A stretch of DNA of 64,000 nt from Phallusia mammillata (Eukaryota; Chordata; Ascidiacea; Phlebobranchia; Ascidiidae), in assembly GCA_003260075.1 (NCBI GenBank), contig QLIY01000222.1, positions 62,001-126,000 on the forward strand, read 5' to 3'. The notes below the pieces were generated by a model, which saw nothing but the letters and a program-made list of their open reading frames with translations, was not told where the DNA came from and ran no database searches. The position numbers and the translations under genes are program-made. Positions 29,201 to 40,700 of this stretch are shown piece after piece (position 1 is the stretch's first letter; each line of letters starts with the position of its first letter).

Positions 29201-32200
29201 ATATTGCTTCTACGAAAATGTTTGCAATGTCTTTGCAACCTACTTTAGTTAATATGGTTTTCGTCTTGCTTTCTTCTCATATTTTGAGCGGAATCCAATA
29301 GCTGATTCTATTCGTATGATTGATTTGCTAATTGATTTCGCCTGAGCTATACCAGATAGATTACGTTACCTAACTGCGGAAATCCTTATAACAAAGTGTC
29401 AAACTTTCAAGCTCCTTCATTTACAATTTTAGGATGCTTGAAATCAATCATCTTGTGCAAATCCGAAAACTAACCCAAGTCACTGACCATGAATTCATCA
29501 ATTTCAGGTGTTTTATCAAGGCAGTCACCCTGGTATCCGCTACGAATTCATCATTCCCAAACAAATGGCGCCTCCCAGCGGACCAAATCCACGCGAAAAT
29601 CAGCGATTAGACGCAGGCGGCGATTTGAACCTGAATAACCCCTACAACCCCGCCCCAGTTCGGCCTCCTGCATCACGTCCACGTCCATACCCCGAATCAC
29701 CCCCTTACCGTACCCCCCTGAGAAACGGCTACTACGGTCACCGACGTATGTTCAGTCACGTGCCCCGCATTGGGACCAATCGCAACACGCCATATTGGGG
29801 GCGTCCTACAAGTGTCGAAGACGTAGATACATCTGTCGATCCAGCGGATGGAAACACGAATTCAAGGCGCTCCCTGCAGATTATTAACAGACAGCAAACT
29901 ATTGACGGATCTACCGCTTGGACAAAACGAGGATATGGCCCCTGTTCGCAATCTTGCGCCCAAGGTATGTTTGCTACCAACTATGTGTTTTATACAGCTT
30001 GCAAATTGATAAAATGTGGTTTACACAAGCAAAGTATACTTTCGTTAGCTTTTTTATTTGTGGATTTGCCTGTACCGAAGCAAAGACAAAATAAACAGTA
30101 TTTTCTCATTTCAAAAAGGCGATATTTAAATGAGAGATATCTCGTAAATGAGGTTCAGTAAATTTCTGTCCTCGTCTTGTGTGTGGGAATACAGTCATAA
30201 GTTAAACTAGGTGTTGTCTGTTTAAAGGAGTCAAAATCCAACGTTTTGTCTGCCTGGTGCAATCCACTCGACAAGTTCTTGATGACAGTCAATGTGTTGG
30301 ACCAAAACCGAAACCTAAGATCAAGCAATGCAACAGTCAGCCTTGTCCACCCTTGTAAGTCACTGTATATAACACAAGCGTTTTACAAACTAACCGGGTT
30401 TCTTACGTCACAGCTATGACGTAGGCAGTTGGTCAGAGTGCTCACGGTCTTGTGGAATGGGACGGAAGACCCGGCGGGTGATTTGTCGTCAAAGGTTTGC
30501 CGGTAACTTTACTTCGGCTGTTATGTACCAGAAGTGTGGTCGTTTATCGAAGCCGAACAGCCACGAACATTGCCAGATACAGGAGTGCGCCCGTTGGGAA
30601 GTTACAGGCGAATGGTCAAAGGTGAGCGATAACAGTTGTGGGTGTCCAATAACTAATGGTTCAGTCGGTTTCCATCTGTTTACGGATCCTTTTCTTGAAA
30701 TTTCTCGTTAAACGGATACTGGTAGTAAAATAACTATGATAAATGTACAAATACCTTATGTTAAGCTTTTTGTTCAAAACCTGCTGGAAAAAAAAACTTT
30801 ACAATAGACGGGGTAGATTAATAGTTTTGGAAACGCACTTAAAGTTACACAAAATGTTTGTGATACCAATTCCTTTTGTATTTTTCTATCAGTGCAACGT
30901 TAAGTGTGCAACGGGGAGCCAAACGCGACGAACGGAATGTAAAGACGGTGAAGGACGAACAGTCCCCGAGGCAGCCTGCTCTAATGCAAGGAGGCCAGCA
31001 CACGTACGTCAGTGTGACGCCGGACCTTGCGTCACCAAGTGGTTCGTCACTAAATGGAGAGAGGTAATTTGAGATATCTGCAATTTTAAGTATGCTATAC
31101 AATATACATATGTTCTGAGTAGGGATCTTCTGATTTTAAGATAGTAATTAATGTCTTATCTGGGTCTACGACATTACATTACAGATATGTAAAGAAACAC
31201 ATCCATTTTTTATGCTGTGTACTGATATGTGACAAATATGTAGCTGCATTAACCCACCCTGTAGGCCGTAACGCTTTGACCACTTAAAAAAGCAAGTTGT
31301 TTGAAACACGCTTGAAAGGCATCAGTGCTGGTTATCATGTAATCTTGTTCTCCGCAGTGTTCATCAGACTGTGATCGAGGTGTGCAACGTCGTAACGTGC
31401 ATTGTCTGAACACAGCCCAATCATCTACCGGTTGTCCAGCCCGGACTCAGCCGCATGAAACCAGAACTTGTGCGAGAACATCATGCGGAATCAAATACGA
31501 GTGGTTCGCTGGAAAGTGGGGATCGGTAAGTCTGAGTAGAATTCTGTTTATCTACAAGACTCTGGTTCATTATTTCGCGTTGGTTTGAATACTATTATCA
31601 ACATTAAGTCAGCGAATACAAAGGCGTTGTGCGTTATTGTATGAGATGTACATATCATTTATTCCTATCATCAGGTAACTAATCTCGTTTTAACGGGCTG
31701 AGATTTCCAAAGTAACGTTTGGTATAGAACTTTAAATACATATTTAGCAACTGTAGTTTCTGAACTAAATCTTGTTGCGAGCGCAACGACCCTCATATTT
31801 GTTTTACATTAGGTAAATAGATTCATTTTGTGTTTCCTGGGAAACCTTACAAGGTGGCAATAAACGAGTGACTAATGTAGCCTTGGTGGTATTTGATGAG
31901 CACAAGCAATGAACCTGTTAGAACAAATATCAAGTGCTTTCGTTCAAATTTATTTCCCTGGCATTGTGTTGTAAGGATTTGTAAAGCGAGCCTGCTGCAA
32001 TCAATGATAGATCGTGTCTGACAAACTGTAAACAGTGGCTTTGAGCTTGTGAAAGCCCGGCTCTGGAACGCGTTTTCCGCGGCGATCGTTATCTCTTTTC
32101 CCCGTCAATCGTCAAGGGGAGCTTACGTGATGAATGCGCGGCGCACGGGTCAAGCCCATTTCAAATTCGATTTCCGTCCTGGCCAAAACCACGTTCAAAT

Positions 32201-35200
32201 ATGAATAATTGCTTGTTTGAGAACGGCGTGGCCCTAAACGATGATTTTGTTGGAAAACAAGAGAAACACGATGTTTGCTGATAAGATTGTTCGGATAGGG
32301 GTTGCATTTCAACAACGTATTGATTAATCTTCTTTCTAACCGCAATCGAATGTGTGATGTTTGCACAACGTTACTCAAAGTCATCTCCACGAATTCCTGA
32401 TCACAAGACACATAAATTACTTCATAACGTTCTGTTGAAATTCCACCAATAAAGCAATTACTTTAAATTTCCATAATACCAATCCTGAGTCTTGAAACAT
32501 TGTGTAGGGTTGAACTTGGGTTAGAAGTTGACAACGATGTTTGGTCTCTAGCATTCCGTGTTGTCAAAGGACAGCTATTGGCCTCTAAAGTACAGATTCA
32601 CTGGGACACACAATCGAAACACAACGCTTGCCCGTGAAACCACGGTGAACCACCCGAACTTTATAACTCCATCCTTATCGCAACACTTTGAAGTTCTGGC
32701 ATTGCAAGCAAAGCTCCAGAGCCCGAAACTAATCCTTGAGCAAATAACGCAAGCGCCTTAACCGTCTAAAAATTTTCGGGGTGGTCTTTTCACAACTTGT
32801 AGGCTCAGATAGGGGCTGGGTAAGCAAGTACTCGTTTCAACGTGGCGCCATGGTCCACTTGTTGTTTAAATGCATCGCAAACAGATCTTCAAGGATTCGA
32901 AACAAATGATTGCTTTTGGGGGTTGGTCGAATCCTATTACCAGTGCGTGTTGTGGAGTGTTTGCTTTTAATCATTCAAACGATGTAGGCCCGTGCAAACT
33001 TACAGCGTGTTTCTGACAGAGGATACAAATTACAAATTGATTTGACCTGCGGAGTTTTTCTTATTTTTTTGCGGTTTTGGCTTTTTTAAAGCAAACATCT
33101 TGTTTGCATTAAAAACACGTTTCGACCATGCTAGTCTTTCTCACCAGAAACTTATCAATGAGTATCAAACGAGTCCCAAATAAATTAAATTTAAAATTAG
33201 GCTGAATAAACCACACCGCCCAATTAAAAGGAACAGTAGCTCAACACAATGTCACCCCGGTTTGATAAATTATCCCAACTTATCATGGTTAGACAAACCA
33301 GACGTAGTGGGTAAAACAATTGGCCTGGGAGTGGTTACGTGAAAGAATGTTGGACACTTTAGAACTGTGCGTGATTCTGGTGTGGTGCCCTAACTCGTTA
33401 TGGTGAGAATGTTTGCTTGCGCTTAAGGACCCAAATTGTACCTTCATCCCACGGATCTTAATTACAGAGCTTCTGCCGCATGCCTCAGTGTTCGTCGAGT
33501 GTTTAGGGTTGTTCCTAATGCGTGTAAACACAAGTCTGGTTGACCACGAAAACAGACCGACACCATCCCTTTAATCCTATTACTACACTAACCGCTAGGC
33601 ATTAACACCAAGTGTAAAAAATCAGGAAGATTCTCTTTGGCTATTTCAGAACACTTCATCAGGTTGTTTTAACCTCAGTGTAAATTCTGCGTTTTGGGGG
33701 TCACCTTTTGGCTAATTCCCTATATCGGATCAAAGGGCTACAAACGTCGGTTTGTGTGCTCACGTCAATCAAACTGCTTATCTTGATCCACGTCACACAC
33801 CCGACCTGTGCACGATTAAGATCCCTTCGGACGTTCCGCCCACAGTAAACCACCCTTGTGTCCAGAAATAGTGCAGGGGTAACTGACCTGGTAACCTTAA
33901 ATCTGCGTGTAATCCAAAGCTGATCTTTTGCCTGGTTTGCATACAACAACTGTTCCTTGCTGACTTCAACACTGTGCGTTTCATGAGTCCTCATTTTAAA
34001 GTGCAGCTAAACAAGAGTTTGGTTACATATTTGGACATGTAACATAACGTGTCGTTAAACATGAGTGCATTACCGACATTTGATATTGTTATGGACGAAA
34101 ACAACGGTTTTAAAGATAGAACCAACCGCTTTCACAATATAACACAAACGAGATTTCAATCTTTGGTTCGACTGGCCGGATCATTAAAACCTCGTTTGCT
34201 GGCCTTTTCTTGGAACGTCAAAAAATGTAGGTGCGTCCCTGCATCGGTTAACTGGAGTAAACGCTAACATTGCTTCTTTTTGCTATACTTTTGTCGACAG
34301 ATACCCCAGCGAAAACAAAATGGGACGGTTGGTTGACAATGTTGGCGAAATTAAGACTTTTTTCTCAAAACGTTGAAACAGTAAAGTCCAAATTTGGTCA
34401 TCTCAACAAAATGATCAATACCTGTGGTGTATGTTGTTGCCTCCAAGATTATTTTTTTAAAATTTATACCGCACATAAATAACTGAATCGCAAACATTCT
34501 TTACATCATCTACAAAATTTGTGAGCCTGGAATCGTTTTACCCCGAGGCAGAACCATCTATAAAGGGCACAGGGAGCTAATGCCTTGATCTGATCAAACG
34601 CGGCTTATTTTTTACGCTTTAAATTGTCATTTGCTTGTGCAAATTGCCGCCTAAGCAACACTGATAGCGGTTTTACCTGCGTGGGGCCGACCAGCGGGGC
34701 CCAGTGGTCCGGTAAATTGAGTGCCATTAGCGGGATCAAAGCTTGATATTAGGCACCCACCGGCCCTGTAATTTAGATAACGCTTGTTCCGGTCTTGGAA
34801 GGGGGTAAATGGATTTAAAAAAGTCACCTGTCGTCCATTTGTGCATATTTCAAATGCAATTAGATCTATATCTACATCTAAGACACGATAAACGCTTCTA
34901 CCTTAACCCGATGAAGTACAGTATTGTTTCCCCCAAAAAATGATAAGCGTAAAATGCTATTTATGTGATTGTGAACGTCATTTGAGATGGCACTTCTTGC
35001 GTTGAATAGCACGGATGTAACAAAAGACCGTCAATCCATATATGGACCTTAACATTTACTGTAACTAATTTCCCAGAACACAAAGCGAGGTGCGTTTTGT
35101 GTATAGACATCAAGTGCTGTATTTGATCCATCGTTGGGCCTGGCCAATGCTCAGGTACCTAATCCCGGAAGTGAAAATTTCAGTTATGTGTATTGCACGT

Positions 35201-37777
35201 TCCGAGACCAATTTAAATTTAGCGATGGTATTGATGTTTACTGTTTTGAAAATTCAAGTCTACATTTGAACACTGTACCTTTATCTTATCGTAAAAGCTT
35301 CTTTTTGCTTTTGATAGGTCAAAAAATTTGTTATGTACAAAAGTATGCAAAATAGACGCTTAACGCAAAATCAAAATACCGGGCATTTAACACCTTTCTT
35401 TTTCTTTACAGTCCAGTACTTTTTATTCTATGTAATTTATCGTATTTTTGCAGTGCTCAAGCAATTGTGGAGCCGGTGTGCAGGAGAGACGCGTGGTCTG
35501 TCTGCGAGTGAACCCTGACGGATCAACGGGCTCCACCGAAGAAACAGACGGACAGTTACCGTGTAACGAATCTGAGAAACCTGGTGTAGAGCAACCCTGT
35601 AACACTCAGTCCTGTGGCTCACGATGGTATCACACACAATGGACAGAGGTAGTTAAACTAAAATTTACCAGAACATGTTTTCAATCAGGGCTTTGAATGT
35701 TTCAGCTAATCATCCTAAACTGTTGAATAGGATTACAGATTTCCCCCCCAAAATAGGAAATTAGAAAGAAACTTAACGCTTAGAAATAGATTACTCTATC
35801 AAGTTCCTTTGAACATCTTTATTTCTGGATGATTATGATTTTTTGAAAACAAAATCTTACAACATTACCATTTTTTGCGTTTATGTGTCGGAGATTGATC
35901 TGTATTCAAGCCGTCCTAAATCCTAAAGTTTTGGAATAGCCTGAAATTTATGTTTATGGAATAAACCAATTTGGCGGTCTCGGTTACATAATAATTTACA
36001 GGATTTGTACCTGCATGCGATTGTATAGTAAATAAGGTAGAGTGAAATTCAAGTCCGACCTGACTATTACGACGCTTTTCTGGACGAAATTGACTCGTCA
36101 TGTTTCCTTACAGTGCACTGCATCGTGCAACGGCGGTACTCGGTCACGTGACGTGCAATGCTTGGATGAGCACGGCGACTACAGCGACTTATGTGCGGCG
36201 AACGAGAGACCACGTGACTCGGAGCGATGCAACACCGCTAACTGCGTCTCAGTTCACGGTAAGTTGTAATTGTAGGGTGCAAAATGTTAGTGCGGTGGCT
36301 TTAGTGTGGAAACGCGTTCTTGGCAATTACCTTGACGAGCTGCTTTGCAAGACCTGCATCTTATCATTCAGGCACGATAATTGCTCGTGCTGCAACAAAC
36401 TGTCCTGTTTCATTGTCTTATATTAAAGCGTTTGGCGTTTTGTGATGCTCTCGTATTGCTACTTTGGAAAACATTATTTGGGATAATATTTGAATCGTAA
36501 TAGTGAATCATGTGTGGGGCTTAATGTACAAAAAGTTAAACTACTTTCCTGCGAAAAACTACGGTGGCATATCATCAACAAATTACGCTTTTTTGGTTAA
36601 CGACATCACTCTATGTTAAACATCAACTGCGCCTAAAGAAGTTTGCATTAACTCATACGTCGGTTTAGTTCAAAGATGATTACGAACAGGGGGAACCGTT
36701 TTAAACTATCAAATATAGCATAACGCGGAAGTCGTAAACAGTTATAAAGCACACAAGAAAGTAAACCGCATACTAACGTTAATAACTCGTTATAACCAAC
36801 GTACATAAATCTATCCAAGTAAAGACCTGTCGCCTTGGGTTGGCCCTTCCAGCCCTGCAACAACAAACTGTAAGATTCGTCGCTTGCCAAGCAAAACATG
36901 CCGGCTCCGTGGCTGAGATTTTTCATTTGCTGGAAAAGCAAGTTGTGATAACAGGCTGATTTCATCGCATAAGATCATCCAATAAGCCCGTTTCTCGTTT
37001 ACGAGTTGTTATTACAGCTGCTTCGCGTTGCGCCTGCGGACTCGTGTTGGTGCGGTTTTTGTGTGCTGCGGTCACGATGAATTTGCAATCTGTGAATTCT
37101 GTATGATGTGTGTTGAGATTGGAATGCTTTCTGCTGTGTGGTGTTGAAGGTTACCGTGTTTTGCGGTTTGAATGCTCACATTTTGCCAACATTCGTTTGG
37201 TACAAATATTTTCATATGGGCAGCAATGGCTAAAGTGTGCAATTTTTCTGCTTTGCCTAATTTAGCTGCGCTAATTAGTCTGGGTTGCGCTTTTAAATCT
37301 ACTTTGTCATAAAGGTGAAAAACAAGTTCTCTACAGTTTTAACACCAACAATATGTATACGACATCTTGGGATTCTTAATTTATAGCGAACTTAGACATG
37401 GTACGTTTTAAGCAGTAGGCGTTTCGCTCGCACATCTTACTTGACATGAACATAAGTGCCAACCGTCCACATAATTGTTTAAAAAATCAAAAAACATTTT
37501 GCAATTGGACGCTAGAACCTGGATTGAAAATCCCTGACATACAATGTGTGGATTGTGCATGCAACTTTCAATTGGCATTTGCTTTGCCGCGCGCTGGGCG
37601 CGTTCCAACGTCAATTCTTGCTTATACACAGATCCGAACTGCACGGATCGCCTGCGCAACTGCCAGCTTGTGTTACGGGCCAGATTCTGCTCATACACCT
37701 ACTACAGAACCATGTGTTGCCTGACCTGCTTCCAGCACAATTCGTCGCCAGACTCGACCATCACCTTCCGCAAGTGA
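8321..37777 (+). CDS. ADAMTS-like glycoprotein with six TSRs and PLAC domain (12 exons, 695 aa)
   Basis: Spliced coding exons: 8321-8401, 19959-20052, 20224-20334, 25783-25967, 29508-29964, 30228-30354, 30414-30621, 30893-31063, 31358-31525, 35454-35648, 36114-36258, 37632-37777. All junctions are GT..AG, phases match throughout, and the total of 2088 nt is 695 codons plus stop. Domain order: signal peptide (1-20), end of the ADAMTS cysteine-rich module with DKCGECGG (42-49), spacer (about 59-175), proline/arginine-rich linker (about 178-290), six TSRs (about 293-350, 353-410, 411-467, 468-521, 522-588, 589-643) and a PLAC domain (648-680). There is no metalloprotease domain. ADAMTS-like proteins are secreted and bind extracellular matrix; ADAMTSL4 and ADAMTSL6/THSD4 act on fibrillin microfibrils. 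The C-terminal six TSRs plus PLAC, and a CRQRFA motif in TSR2, resemble that ADAMTSL4/6 group. The usual N-terminal TSR and most of the cysteine-rich module are absent, either truly or because exons in the 11.6-kb first intron were missed. A papilin-related protein is the alternative. Confidence 0.88.
11166..11284 (+). repeat. Direct duplication across a 10-G run (probable assembly gap)
   Basis: Copy 1 at 11166-11219 (54 bp) and copy 2 at 11230-11284 (55 bp) are identical except for one extra A in an A-run of copy 2. Exactly ten G (11220-11229) separate them. The pattern fits overlapping contig ends joined across a default-size gap. Confidence 0.8.
18744..18876 (+). repeat. Direct duplication across a 10-G run (probable assembly gap)
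   Basis: Copies of 61 bp at 18744-18804 and 18816-18876 differ at one base (GCAGG versus GCAGC). The G run is 18805-18814. On the minus strand the duplication makes a peptide segment appear twice in an open frame, which is an artefact of the repeat and not a protein repeat. Confidence 0.8.
19959..20052 (+). CDS. ADAMTS-like gene, exon 2: end of cysteine-rich module
   Basis: Acceptor TTTGTTTCAG, donor GACG|GTAAGT. It encodes residues 28-59, starting VVGCDG and containing DKCGECGGKG and a further Cys. The pattern (I/V)GCDG...DKCGxCGGxxxxC is the diagnostic end of the ADAMTS cysteine-rich module, just before the spacer. The exon leaves phase 1. Confidence 0.93.
20153..20212 (+). other. Run of 60 G in intron 2, probable masked assembly gap
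   Basis: Exactly 60 G, ending 11 bases before the first base of exon 3, so only CAAATTTTCAG of the normal intron end is visible. A G-run replacing the branch-point and upstream pyrimidine region would be poor for splicing, yet exon 3 is clearly real. Missing sequence is the better explanation. True intron 2 length is therefore uncertain. Confidence 0.72.
20224..20334 (+). CDS. ADAMTS-like gene, exon 3: start of spacer
   Basis: Enters in phase 1 and encodes GHYRFQPATNGFHLVKVIPA and on to SPSYL (residues 59-96). The F..........G...V..IP.GA..I.I.E motif with a following YLAL-like stretch is typical of the ADAMTS spacer 1 domain. Donor CTAG|GTAAGA, phase 1. Confidence 0.93.
20335..25782 (+). other. 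Intron 3 of ADAMTS-like gene (5.4 kb)
   Basis: No supported gene. An imperfect 39-bp-period tandem repeat lies at 21460-21527. Two GC-richer patches (21712-22062 on the minus strand; 23638-24093 on the plus strand) hold frames of 116 and 151 codons that I do not recognise. In the second patch another forward frame is also open for most of the length, which argues for base composition over coding. Confidence 0.5.
21460..21527 (+). repeat. Imperfect two-copy tandem repeat (period 39 bp)
   Basis: CAGCAAAAAATAATTTTAGT-type sequence followed by TAAATCGT at 21460-21487 recurs at 21499-21527 with one substitution and one extra A. It is a small local duplication within an AT-rich intron and has no G run, unlike the gap-associated repeats. 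Confidence 0.6.
25783..25967 (+). CDS. ADAMTS-like gene, exon 4: central spacer
   Basis: Encodes residues 96-157, beginning ALRSANPGKTMYVNAE and including RYLIAGTTFTYDRP and GPTNEPLEVL. The (Y)LALR...G.Y.lN......S.......GT.f.Y.R......E.l...GPt.epL.v.vl pattern is characteristic of the ADAMTS spacer. Acceptor TTATTTTTCAG; donor TTG|GTAAGT, phase 0. Confidence 0.94.
25968..29507 (+). other. Intron 4 of ADAMTS-like gene (3.5 kb)
   Basis: No supported gene. A GC-richer patch at about 26205-26728 has open frames on both strands (up to 107 codons) with no recognisable motif. A 26-bp tandem duplication lies at 28126-28176. Confidence 0.5.
28126..28176 (+). repeat. Two-copy 26-bp tandem repeat
   Basis: TCGGGTGCAACGACTTGAAC plus AAGCCA at 28126-28151 is followed directly by the same sequence (last base differing) to 28176. 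It is a simple head-to-tail duplication without a G run, so it looks like a natural minisatellite-scale event. Confidence 0.85.
29508..29964 (+). CDS. ADAMTS-like gene, exon 5: spacer end, proline-rich linker, start of TSR1
   Basis: Phase-0 entry. VFYQGSHPGIRYEFIIP completes the spacer: VF.Q..NPGI.YE...P is a hallmark of the spacer end. A linker of about 110 residues rich in Pro, Arg, Asn and Gly follows; it probably lacks stable structure. The exon ends with TAWTKRGYGPCSQSCAQ, the first half of TSR1, where a WxxxxxxxC(S)xxC core is visible although the usual second Trp is replaced. Donor CAAG|GTATGT, phase 1. Confidence 0.92.
30228..30354 (+). CDS. ADAMTS-like gene, exon 6: second half of TSR1
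   Basis: Encodes residues 310-352, including QRFVCLV, DDSQCVG, KQCNSQPCPP. With the CxxxC pair of exon 5 this gives the six-cysteine pattern of a TSR, ending in the usual CN...PCP. Acceptor TTTAAAG is pyrimidine-poor, but reading frame and cysteine spacing support it. Donor CCTT|GTAAGT, phase 2. Confidence 0.9.
30414..30621 (+). CDS. ADAMTS-like gene, exon 7: TSR2
   Basis: Encodes residues 352-421: YDVGSWSECSRSCGMGRKTR, then VICRQRFAGN, ...CQIQEC, then the opening tryptophans of TSR3 (ARWEVTGEWSK). WSECSxSCGxG and the CRQRFA motif are typical of the second C-terminal TSR in ADAMTSL4/ADAMTSL6-like proteins. The preceding intron is only 59 nt. Donor AAG|GTGAGC, phase 0. Confidence 0.95.
30893..31063 (+). 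CDS. ADAMTS-like gene, exon 8: TSR3 core
   Basis: 57 codons, phase 0 at both ends, starting exactly at the first cysteine of TSR3 (CNVKCATGSQTRRTEC) and running to CDAGPC, then WFVTKWRE opening TSR4. Acceptor TTTTTCTATCAG; donor GAG|GTAATT. Confidence 0.94.
31358..31525 (+). CDS. ADAMTS-like gene, exon 9: TSR4 core
   Basis: 56 codons, phase 0 at both ends: CSSDCDRGVQRRNVHC, ...CARTSC, then YEWFAGKWGS opening TSR5. Same exon design as exon 8. Acceptor TTCTCCGCAG; donor TCG|GTAAGT. Confidence 0.94.
31526..35453 (+). other. Intron 9 of ADAMTS-like gene (3.9 kb)
   Basis: No gene, G run or clear repeat. Neighbouring TSR introns are 0.3-0.5 kb, so this is an unusually long interruption between two TSR-core exons. 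I found no additional TSR exon in it. Confidence 0.6.
35454..35648 (+). CDS. ADAMTS-like gene, exon 10: TSR5 core
   Basis: 65 codons, phase 0 at both ends: CSSNCGAGVQERRVVC, a longer acidic/Thr-Gly-rich loop, then CNTQSC and RWYHTQWTE opening TSR6. Acceptor CGTATTTTTGCAG; donor GAG|GTAGTT. Confidence 0.94.
36114..36258 (+). CDS. ADAMTS-like gene, exon 11: TSR6 core
   Basis: Encodes residues 600-648: CTASCNGGTRSRDVQCLDEHG, ...CNTANCVSVH. It completes the sixth TSR. Acceptor TTTCCTTACAG; donor CACG|GTAAGT, phase 1, matching the last exon. Confidence 0.94.
36259..37631 (+). other. Intron 11 of ADAMTS-like gene (1.4 kb)
   Basis: AT-rich, with no exon or repeat that I can support. It separates the last TSR from the PLAC exon. 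Confidence 0.6.
37632..37777 (+). CDS. ADAMTS-like gene, exon 12: PLAC domain and stop
   Basis: Encodes residues 648-695 then TGA. Cysteines fall at 651, 658, 667, 676, 677 and 680: C-x6-C-x8-C-x8-CC-x2-C with YYRTMCCLTC near the end. That is the PLAC (protease and lacunin) signature, normally the C-terminus of ADAMTS-like proteins, papilin and lacunin. Fifteen residues follow before the stop. Acceptor TTATACACAG. Confidence 0.95.
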
Positions 37778-40700
37778 CCCGGGACTGCGTCGAGACTACC
37801 AAGCCATCTCACGTGACCTATGACGCAGCGCGGAGTGTGCGTTTGAGTGCGTTCGCCGCGAGTCGCAGCGCCGGCTGACGGATGGTTGATTACATTTTTC
37901 TTTGTTCTTCTTTTGTATTTGTAACGAGTATTTATTCTGTGTGACCTCCTCTCGACCGCGTTGTAAGCTCATACACAATCAACATGTAAGTATGCTTATC
38001 CATTAACACCCAATTGTAAGACCTATCAGCATATGTATATCTCCCATATGGCAACTTTCACAAGGTGTACTGATTGTGTGACGTCGTCAAAATTACGTAA
38101 CAGAAAATCGTTTGAAAGCAAAAAAACTGGCGGCGTTTTTACCGTTTGCTCCCACCACGTTTTGTTCAGCATTGTACTGTAGTCATGCATCCGCCTTTGC
38201 TAATCATTCCTCTGTACAGACACCATATTAACACATTATGGAGGCATCAATAACTTAGAATTCAAACTGTTAACATGCCCATTTAATGAGTATTGGAAAA
38301 GTCTCCTAATAGATATGGGGGGGGGGATACCATTTGCTCCCACCACGTTTTGTTCAGCATTGTACTGTAGTCATGCATCCCCGCCTTTGCTAATCATTCC
38401 TCTGTACTGACACCATATTAACACATTATGAAGGCATCAATAACTTAGAATTCAAACTATTAACCCATTTAAATGCCCATTTAATGAGTATTGGAAAAGT
38501 CTCCTAATAGATATTCGATACAAAACGTTTTAAATTGTATTACAGCAGTTGTTTGATGAAAATCATACCCGTCAGAAATTGGATATGATTATTACAATCT
38601 AACGTTGTATTGCATTTGATGTATATGATGATTGTATTTTGGTAAATTACGAACATTTAACATGGTGGAACTGAGTAATTTAAATACAAACTAAACCAAG
38701 GCCAGGCCCAAAACCCCGGACGGTGTTGCTTGCGTAAAAAGTTCCTTGTTTCTCATCCCATGCAGTGATACGATAACCACTAGTTCGCTTTGCACCTATC
38801 CTGTTCGCCCGTGGAAAGTTCGAGATTTTTCTTCATATCTTTTTTTCCGCTTGTGGCCTCGCATACAACTCTTCTGTCCTCTTCTGTTACACCTTATAAC
38901 AGCCCATGTACACTGCACGATGACCTGTTAATACGTTGGAATGCTTTTTCAGTGTTGCAGCATTTTCACATTGTTTCGTGCGATTTTTGCGTCACATTTA
39001 AGCTGCCATAGTTAGTGCTTTGCTAAGTTGCATGAGTTGGTTTTTCGTAACTTAATAGTTTCTATTTTTGTATTTTCGTACATGTAACAAGTCTCTGCAC
39101 GCAAATCGTAATTTGGCAAGTCATTTTTGTTTTGTGCAAAACCGTTTGTGCATTACCCATTGATTCAAAGCTAAATGTTTTGTTTCTTCGTTTTGTTGTA
39201 TAAAACATTTTAAGGCCTATGCTTTCTGTAGGCAATTATCCAGAGCAAACCTATTGCTTCTTAAATTGAAGTACCAGTTGCAGTATTTCATTGCGACAAG
39301 TCCAACCGAAATAAAACTAAAATGACTAACAAAAGTACTGACATTCCCAATACGAATTTCACATTTGTTTGATCAGTATTATTGTGTGCACTATGTGTTC
39401 CGAAATCGTTGTAATGGGCTTTGCTTATTTCGTTCCGCTTCCATTGTTTCGGTACACGGTTCCTCTCTTGTACTTTGTGAATAAAAAACGCAGTTTCTTT
39501 TCATCGTACAGTTTTGGTATCTGTACTGCCACCATGCGTTGAGAAATGGAACTGAAATATCCGAATGGTGGCGTCAAGGTTTGGTAGTATGGGCGTTGTG
39601 AGAGCGAGCATAAGTTAAGGGAATGAGGTGAGTTAAGTTGATTCAGTTTATTTTTCTTGGTGAACGAAAATACAGCAAAACAATCACCAAGCCGGAAATA
39701 GCTGCGCAACATTGCACATTATCGAGCGCAAAAACGTGGCAAGTGGATGGGTTGTAGACGCGCTGCAGCTCACCGTTGTACTGCATGTGAGCGGCCAACC
39801 AGTTGAATGAATGTTTTGAGGGACCTGGCCCACATCAAGACCACAAACGAAATGACCGGAATTTGTAATTATCAGCTTTTAGGTTTCACATTTGGCGAAA
39901 ATGGGAATCAAATTGAATAAAAAAATTGTTCGAACACTCATGGAGAAGAGTTGTCACTAAATATCAAATACTGTACATGGTACAACAATACAAAAGTATT
40001 ACATTTCAATACGCGACGTTCACTTTAGCGGCCCAAGCACTATTTTAAACAGAATGACAGCTTTAAAAGGCAAGTGTTGAAAGCACTCCTGTTATCAGGT
40101 AGCCTACTTGTGTTTCGGTGATAAGTCTATCTAATTCTAATCTGTATGTAGCTTGATTCCGCTCCGTTTCGCCCACACCAAAGCTCCCAGTCAGCTTGTC
40201 TGCTCGTGGGCCCACCTCGTGCGCTTTTGCACCGAAACGCGCTTTGAATAATTGATTTTCCCGCCCGACGCTGGAACAACAGCTGGCGTTCTATCGACCA
40301 CCGGCAACAGTTTTCTTGCCCAGACGTTCAAACGTTGTACCTGCTGATCGGACGTGCATGGAAAAACATGCAAAGTGTCTGCGCGAGTGTTAATTTACAG
40401 GTTTGAGTAGTTAAGGATTTGATTTTGTTAAGATTCAAGCGAGTTGAAGTTTATTTGATTGTTTACATCAGAAATAGCTGCCTGATACACCAGTATACCA
40501 ATCTTGGTGAAATAGTCAGCATTTCCAGAAAGTGAAGGATGACAAGCCTGTTTTAAATGCAAAAATCTTTTTGCTGTGAGGCAGCACAAAAAAGCAACCC
40601 CAAACGAGGGTAATTTTAAACTAAACGAATTGGCTATATCTACTTGCAATACGGCTCCTGTGTTGTTTATAAGCACGAGCTTTATTCACTATGATAAAAA

